The position numbers were made by a program, and so were the translations under genes. Below the pieces are notes generated by a model. That model was not told the origin of the DNA, did no database searches, and worked only from the letters and a program-made list of their open reading frames with translations. Below are positions 62,668 through 64,000 of a stretch of 64,000 bases of DNA, piece by piece. The stretch covers positions 1 to 64,000 of the forward strand of contig CAYOHP010000024.1 of the NCBI GenBank assembly GCA_964403795.1. Direction: 5' to 3'. Each line of letters starts with the position of its first letter. The first letter of the stretch is position 1. The stretch comes from CAYOHP01 sp964403795 [NCBI: uncultured bacterium] (GTDB lineage Bacteria > Muiribacteriota > UBA6191 > CAZXTJ01).

Positions 62668-62953
62668 ATGCAGGCCTTCTCCATGCGTACCGGCCGCCCC
62701 CCGCGTCGGGCCCTCTCGGGTCTCTCGCTGTGCGTGCGCGGTTTCGCAGGGAGTACCAGGGCGCACCTTTGGGGACCCCCCAAACCAGTGCGCGATCCCG
62801 CGGGTCTGTAGCCGAGCGAGCGTCCCCCGGACCGGTCCCGGACCCGCTCCCCGCCCTGGAGGCACCAGGGCCCCCGCAGGATCGCGCACCACCCCCTCCA
62901 GGGACCGGTAGCGGCCGGCGTCGCATGACGCCGCAGCACCGGAGGTCTGCTTC
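62668..62953 (+). promoter_or_regulatory. Structured leader of the M20 gene, possible attenuator or riboswitch-like element
   Basis: This stretch has no convincing gene. It contains a perfect hairpin at 62768-62784 (TTTGGGG with CCCCAAA), a 10-bp palindrome at 62829-62838 (GGACCGGTCC), and a hairpin at 62853-62871 (GCCCTGG with CCAGGGC). The left arm of the last can pair instead with CCTCCAGGG at 62895-62903 (9 bp), so two exclusive structures are possible. A 47-residue ORF at 62670-62811 is open but I do not support it as a gene. Confidence 0.4.
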
Positions 62954-64000
62954 ATGGCACGCGGAGCGCAGAATGCGTTGCATGTTCTCCCGGGGCGCGA
63001 GGAAGTCGGGGGACCCTGGACCCTCGAAGACGAGCGCGCCGTTCATCTCCTGGCGTCGAGCCTTGCCCTCTACGCCCCCTCGGGCGCCGAGGGTTCCTAT
63101 CCCTCGGTCGTCGGAGAGGCGCTCCAGGCCCGTGGCTTCTCGCATGTGGCCGAGACGTCCTTCGGGCTTCTCGGGTCGCTGGGAGAGGGCGAGCGGACCG
63201 TCCTGCTGATGGCCCGGTTGGGCAGCTCGATGGGGTGGTTCCCGAGCCGGGTCGATCGCCAGGTCCTCTCGGGACGAGGGGTCACCGACTCCAAGGGGCC
63301 GCTCGCCATGATGATCGAGGCCGCCACCCGGGTCTCGGCCAGGGCTCGTCGCAGCCTGCGGATCGTGGTCGTGGGACTGCTCGATGGGGAGACCCCGAGC
63401 TTCCAGTGCCCGGGGGAGCTCGTCGGCGTGGTGGTCGGCGAGCCCACCGGCTCCTCCCGGATCGGCTGTTCCCGATGGGGGCGGGTCCGCCTGCGCTTCC
63501 ATGTGGACGTGCCCCGACCTCGCCGGGGAGTGGTGGCGGTCTCGGCCAGCGAGCGGGCGACCGGCTGGTGGCAGCGCCTGGTGGCGGCCCGGACCCGGGA
63601 CGAAGAGCAGGTTCGCACCCGCCTCCTCTCGGTGGCCTGCGGGTCCGATCCCTTCCTCGACGAGGCGGTGCTCGAAGCCGAGGTCACCACCTCGGAGCGG
63701 GTCGAGCTGGACCGCATCCAGGCCGATGCCCTGCTGCTCGCCCGGGAACTCGGGGGAAGGGTGGAGATCCGCGACCTCGAACTCCCGGTCGTGGGCTCGA
63801 ATGGGGGGGCCCTGGTCCACGCCTTCGCGGCCGGGGGGATCCGCCCCGAGGACGATGATTCGGCGGCGGCCAGCCTGATGGCGCGGGCCGCTTCGTGGTG
63901 CCCGGGGGTACCCGTGGTGGCCTACGGGCCAGCCGATGGTTGCCCCGAGGATCCGGTCCGGGAAGAGATCGCCACCGACGAGTACCTGGACGCGATCCGG
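62954..64000 (+). CDS. LysK-like M20 family protein, likely a pseudoenzyme (3' end outside window)
   Basis: The frame is open to the window end and aligns with the LysW-linked lysine hydrolase (LysK) family of M20 peptidases: GRGVTDSKGPLAMM, VVVGEPTGSSRIG, GRVRLRFHVD, PVVAYGPADG, ATDEYLDAIR. Three of the five zinc ligand or catalytic positions are changed. The usual G-H-x-D-T reads ARLGSSMG, the catalytic Glu-Glu reads DGE, and the final His is replaced. Only the Asp in TDSKG and the Glu in GEPTG remain. The ATG has GGAGG 8 bases upstream. It may act as a regulator or partner of LysW rather than an enzyme, or may use other chemistry. It is preceded by a strong promoter and a structured leader. 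Confidence 0.75.
   Translation, partial: MARGAQNALHVLPGREEVGGPWTLEDERAVHLLASSLALYAPSGAEGSYPSVVGEALQARGFSHVAETSFGLLGSLGEGERTVLLMARLGSSMGWFPSRVDRQVLSGRGVTDSKGPLAMMIEAATRVSARARRSLRIVVVGLLDGETPSFQCPGELVGVVVGEPTGSSRIGCSRWGRVRLRFHVDVPRPRRGVVAVSASERATGWWQRLVAARTRDEEQVRTRLLSVACGSDPFLDEAVLEAEVTTSERVELDRIQADALLLARELGGRVEIRDLELPVVGSNGGALVHAFAAGGIRPEDDDSAAASLMARAASWCPGVPVVAYGPADGCPEDPVREEIATDEYLDAIR

Noticed and set aside
62670-62811. Short 47-residue ORF downstream of the 62632 promoter
   Set aside because: It has no ribosome binding site and an Arg/Pro-rich composition typical of non-coding GC-rich sequence; it lies inside the leader hairpins.

Overview
This is a very GC-rich stretch of a bacterial chromosome with nearly all third codon positions G or C. 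It contains core metabolism and information genes (accD, accA, an rpoD-type sigma factor, metG, pyrD, an M17 leucyl aminopeptidase, arginase) among many lineage-specific regulatory and envelope proteins: three Ser/Thr kinases, HEAT, TPR, FecR, TerB, PEGA and RING-like proteins, and several secreted hydrolases. Many genes start at GTG or TTG, and neighbouring genes often overlap by ATGA or GTGA. I saw no rRNA, tRNA, insertion sequence or CRISPR array. The mix suggests a free-living, diderm-like, environmental bacterium rich in eukaryote-style kinases, of the kind found in Planctomycetes, Myxococcota or Riflebacteria-like lineages. No marker here fixes the phylum, so treat that as a guess.

Layout. 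0-9 kb: a membrane Ser/Thr kinase cut by the window edge, an AAA ATPase with a nuclease-like tail, two exported proteins (one FecR-like), and a large HEAT-repeat protein. 9-17.5 kb (minus strand): a TPR-tailed Ser/Thr kinase, then accD, accA, rpoD, a cyclic-nucleotide-binding/CpaE-like protein, a GNAT acetyltransferase and a 2-hydroxyacid dehydrogenase, tightly packed and probably partly co-transcribed. 17.7-22.7 kb: a glycine-rich RRM protein, pyrD, the leucyl aminopeptidase and a BCCT transporter. 22.7-27.2 kb: a decay zone with a gutted YhcG-type nuclease, a secreted metalloprotease, a frameshifted exported protein, a short orphan ORF and a 95-bp fragment copied from a neighbouring HD phosphohydrolase gene. 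27.2-35.4 kb: a membrane protein, an HD phosphohydrolase overlapping a CHAD protein, and a convergent operon ending in Ppx/GppA, which looks like a polyphosphate/(p)ppGpp-related neighbourhood. 35.4-43.8 kb: an MFS transporter, a second FecR protein, an HtrA protease, a TPR protein, a RING-like membrane protein and a membrane-tethered creatininase-family protein. 43.9-53.3 kb: metG, TerB, a third kinase, arginase, a PEGA lipoprotein-like protein, an NTT-like transporter, an XRE-PBP regulator and an M23 lipoprotein. 53.4-64 kb: an M28 peptidase, a secreted metallo-beta-lactamase-fold protein, two membrane proteins (one of 1425 residues), a structured leader, and a LysK-like M20 protein that has lost most of its zinc ligands and runs off the window.

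The most notable items are the LysK-like pseudoenzyme with its candidate attenuator-type leader, the class 2-type dihydroorotate dehydrogenase with a class 1-type cysteine at the catalytic base, the ATPase with a degraded Mrr-like nuclease domain, the cNMP/CpaE-like fusion with a lost Walker A lysine, and the decay zone. Several promoters share a TTG-like -35 box, 17-18 bp spacing and a TAnnnT -10 box.
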